Source: an uncultured Kiritimatiellota bacterium (GTDB lineage Bacteria; Verrucomicrobiota; Kiritimatiellia; RFP12; DVOR01). Taken from it: 64,000 nucleotides of DNA. The DNA lies in NCBI GenBank assembly GCA_944389545.1, contig CALXMT010000009.1, positions 1 through 64,000 of the forward strand, read 5' to 3'. Position 1 is the first letter of the stretch; every line of letters begins with the position of its first letter. The notes below the pieces were generated by a model. It made no database searches and had not been told where the DNA came from. It worked only from the letters and a program-made list of their open reading frames with translations. The position numbers were made by a program, and so were the translations under genes. This document shows, piece after piece, positions 61,942 through 64,000 of this stretch.

Positions 61942-63792
61942 ATGGAACGTTATCTGACGTGTGCGCTGGTTGCAATCCTGCTGACCCTGTACGCGTGGCT
62001 GGGGGGCGGCATCGTCGCCCCCTGGCTCGCGCCTTGGACGCCCTGGATCACGCTCCTCATCGGCGAGGTCGCCCTCCTGCTCCCCGAGCAGAAGCGCAAC
62101 GAGACGCTCTTCGATGCCCGCCGGCGTGTCTGGCGCGGCATCGTGCGCGACCCGCTCACGTGGTGCTCCGTGGCGCTCATCGCCTTCCTGACCCTCCAGT
62201 GGCTCAATGCCTGCGTCACGGTGGAGTGGAACCCGAAGGCGAAGGCCTGGCAGTTGCCCAGTCCCATCTCGACGGCGCTGATCACCGAAGACGCGGTGCA
62301 GAAGACCTGTGCGTATGAGTACATCGCGCCCTACGTGACGCCCGAGGTGAAAGCCTCCATGGAGGGACTCCCGCCCAACGAGGCCATGGGCGTGCTGCTC
62401 AAGGGGCTCACGCCCCCGGACAAGCCGGAGGCCATCCTCACCGTCCACATCCTCGACACGCAACCTTGGCCGGGACTCCCCTGGAGCCTCTTCGCCGCGG
62501 AATCGCGCAACGCGTTGGACTGGTTCCCGCCCATTTTGGTCGCGCTCATCGCCGTGCGCCACGCCTTGCTCAAGCGCAACAAGCGCGCCTTGATGGGCTT
62601 TGCCTGCGTGATGTCCGCCGTGTTGGCTCTCGCCGGCATCGTGCAATATGCGCTTGACGGGCAGTTCCTCTATTGGGGCATGAACGCGACCTCGGGTGTC
62701 GACAGTCAGGGCGGGCTCGCCTATTTCTTCGCCACCTTCGGCTATCCCAACCACGCCGCCAGTTGGTTCTCCGCCGTGATGCTGCTGAGCATCGGGATGG
62801 CGCTTTGGGCAAGCGAACACCGTGATGCCGCCCGCCTCCACCCCGTTGTCTACATCGTCTGCGCCGTACTCTGTTGCGTCTCGGCCATCCTCAGCGGCTC
62901 GCGCGCAGGCATGCTCTTTGCGCTCTTCATCGTCGCCTTCGCCGCGCTCTACATTCCTTTCCGTTGCCTGGGTTCATGGTCTCCGAGCGCACGCTTCTCC
63001 GTTTTGGGCACGCTCTTTCTTGTGGCCGCCGTCACCCTCGGCACCGCCGCTTTCCGTCTCTACGTCATCGACGCCAACCAAACCCGCGCCGATGCGATAG
63101 AGACCGCCCAGGCTGACCTTGCAAAGGCCAAGTCCGCCGGTGCCCAAGAAGCCATCGACGCCGCCCTCGCCGCAAAATCCAACGCCGAGGCGCTCCCTCA
63201 TTACGGTGAGATGCCTTCCGTCGACCTCGTCTTCAAGGAGATTTACGACACCGACTGGGAAGTCTTCTTCGAAGACCCCATACGCGGTCGCTCCGGCTAT
63301 CAAGGCATCCTCGCCGGCCGCCAGCATGACGCTTATCCTTGGTTCGGCTCCGGCGCTTGGAGTTTCCGCTGGCTCAACACCTCCTACATCAATCCGGATG
63401 CGCCCGAGGAAAAGAGTTGGTTCGGCGCCCGTGGCGGTGTCGGCCAGGCCAACGTCCACAACGACACCCTCCAGTTCCTCGCCGAGCACGGGTGGATCGG
63501 CTTTGGCCTCATGCTGGGGTGCCTCGCCTCGCTCGCGCTTCCCTTCCTGTGGGTGCTCTTCACCAGCCCGCGCCACGCCTTCACGGATACGTTGGCCGAC
63601 CGTTGGTGGCTCAACCGTATCGACGCCTACTGCGTCTTCGCGCTCGTCGCCATCCTCATGATGACGGTGCATAGCTTCATCGATATCGTCTTCCGGAGCC
63701 CCGCCTGCATGTTGCTCTACGGACTCCTCTTTGTCTGTGCCCCCGGCTTTGTCCTTAACCGGACTTCCAACCAGGAGTTGACCCATGCGTAA
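61942..63792 (+). CDS. O-antigen ligase/polymerase-like membrane protein
   Basis: 616 aa with ~11 hydrophobic segments and a long non-membrane loop (~375-510). The Wzy_C/O-antigen ligase signature is present: [28 protein letters not shown], and the loop His in [21 protein letters not shown]. This family joins or polymerises lipid-linked glycans on the periplasmic side. It precedes rfbA with an 8-bp overlap. GGAAGGA lies just before the ATG. Ligase and polymerase cannot be told apart from sequence alone. Confidence 0.88.
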   Translation: MERYLTCALVAILLTLYAWLGGGIVAPWLAPWTPWITLLIGEVALLLPEQKRNETLFDARRRVWRGIVRDPLTWCSVALIAFLTLQWLNACVTVEWNPKAKAWQLPSPISTALITEDAVQKTCAYEYIAPYVTPEVKASMEGLPPNEAMGVLLKGLTPPDKPEAILTVHILDTQPWPGLPWSLFAAESRNALDWFPPILVALIAVRHALLKRNKRALMGFACVMSAVLALAGIVQYALDGQFLYWGMNATSGVDSQGGLAYFFATFGYPNHAASWFSAVMLLSIGMALWASEHRDAARLHPVVYIVCAVLCCVSAILSGSRAGMLFALFIVAFAALYIPFRCLGSWSPSARFSVLGTLFLVAAVTLGTAAFRLYVIDANQTRADAIETAQADLAKAKSAGAQEAIDAALAAKSNAEALPHYGEMPSVDLVFKEIYDTDWEVFFEDPIRGRSGYQGILAGRQHDAYPWFGSGAWSFRWLNTSYINPDAPEEKSWFGARGGVGQANVHNDTLQFLAEHGWIGFGLMLGCLASLALPFLWVLFTSPRHAFTDTLADRWWLNRIDAYCVFALVAILMMTVHSFIDIVFRSPACMLLYGLLFVCAPGFVLNRTSNQELTHA

Positions 63793-64000
63793 AGGCATCA
63801 TCCTTGCCGGCGGCGCCGGCACCCGCCTCTACCCCGCCACCACCGTCGTCTGCAAGCAACTCCTGCCTGTCTACGACAAGCCGATGATTTACTACCCCCT
63901 CTCCACCCTCATGCTCGCGGGCATCCGGGAAATCCTCATCATCTCCACCCCCGAGGCCACCCCCCTCTTCCGCGCCCTCCTCGGCGACGGCTCCCACCTC
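63785..64000 (+). CDS. rfbA: Glucose-1-phosphate thymidylyltransferase, 5' part
   Basis: 72 codons before the window ends. [19 protein letters not shown], then [20 protein letters not shown] and [10 protein letters not shown] match RfbA/RmlA closely. It makes dTDP-glucose, the first step to dTDP-rhamnose. It overlaps the O-antigen ligase gene by 8 bp, so more of an O-antigen locus probably follows. Confidence 0.94.
   Translation, partial: MRKGIILAGGAGTRLYPATTVVCKQLLPVYDKPMIYYPLSTLMLAGIREILIISTPEATPLFRALLGDGSHL

Overview
The window reads as a chromosomal segment from a GC-rich, Gram-negative, uncultivated bacterium. Its gene set fits the PVC superphylum, and a gut-type Kiritimatiellae or Lentisphaerae-like lineage is my best guess. 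The signs are a type III glutamine synthetase, a UAP/AGX-like UDP-sugar pyrophosphorylase, a secreted LamG/autotransporter-repeat protein, an Mla/MCE lipid transporter, a 28-residue COX24/AURKAIP1-type ribosomal peptide, and secreted glycosidases (GH2, GH20). The taxonomy is inference; there is no rRNA gene here.

Layout. 0-9 kb: a large secreted LamG/beta-strand-repeat protein and a secreted GH2 beta-galactosidase, both minus. 9.7-13.5 kb: a minus operon of iron alcohol dehydrogenase, M18 aminopeptidase, a tandem receiver protein and nrdR. 14-18 kb: a DksA-type zinc finger protein fused to a histone-H1-like Lys/Ala/Pro repeat tail, then tRNA-Arg and initiator tRNA-Met in a repeat-rich stretch. 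18-25 kb: pheT, then a coiled-coil secreted protein and an Mla-type operon (permease, ATPase, MCE protein, lipoprotein). 25-32 kb: folK, then glnS-dapA-dapB (minus), hisG and the 28-aa ribosomal peptide (plus), and two secreted proteins of unknown function. 33-51 kb: nitrogen block. 51-53.5 kb: a small lower-GC island of unknown genes. 54-64 kb: GH20 hexosaminidase, YhcH-family protein, NAD kinase, RF2, UDP-sugar pyrophosphorylase, O-antigen ligase-like protein and the start of rfbA.

The most coherent system is the nitrogen block. A NifA-type GAF/AAA+/Fis activator lies beside gltD-gltB (minus). Divergently, a GSIII gene leads a tightly overlapping operon: glnN, a purF-like gene, carA, pyrG, carB. 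These genes make glutamine and then spend its amide nitrogen. Each divergent unit has a textbook sigma-54 promoter (TGGCACG-N4-TTGCA). Between the promoters lies an array of about seven palindromic sites at roughly 23-bp spacing. A second seven-unit array of the same kind follows the GH20 gene, and a short one follows carB.

Non-coding DNA is unusually structured. Most intergenic islands are mosaics of recurring modules, and seven islands are bracketed by inverted copies of a ~19-bp end (CCAATACTGTCCGGGGAAA-like), so they resemble non-autonomous mobile units. A separate ~214-nt element with a conserved hairpin and a boxA-like motif occurs twice in inverted orientation. No transposase, CRISPR array, rRNA or prophage genes are visible.
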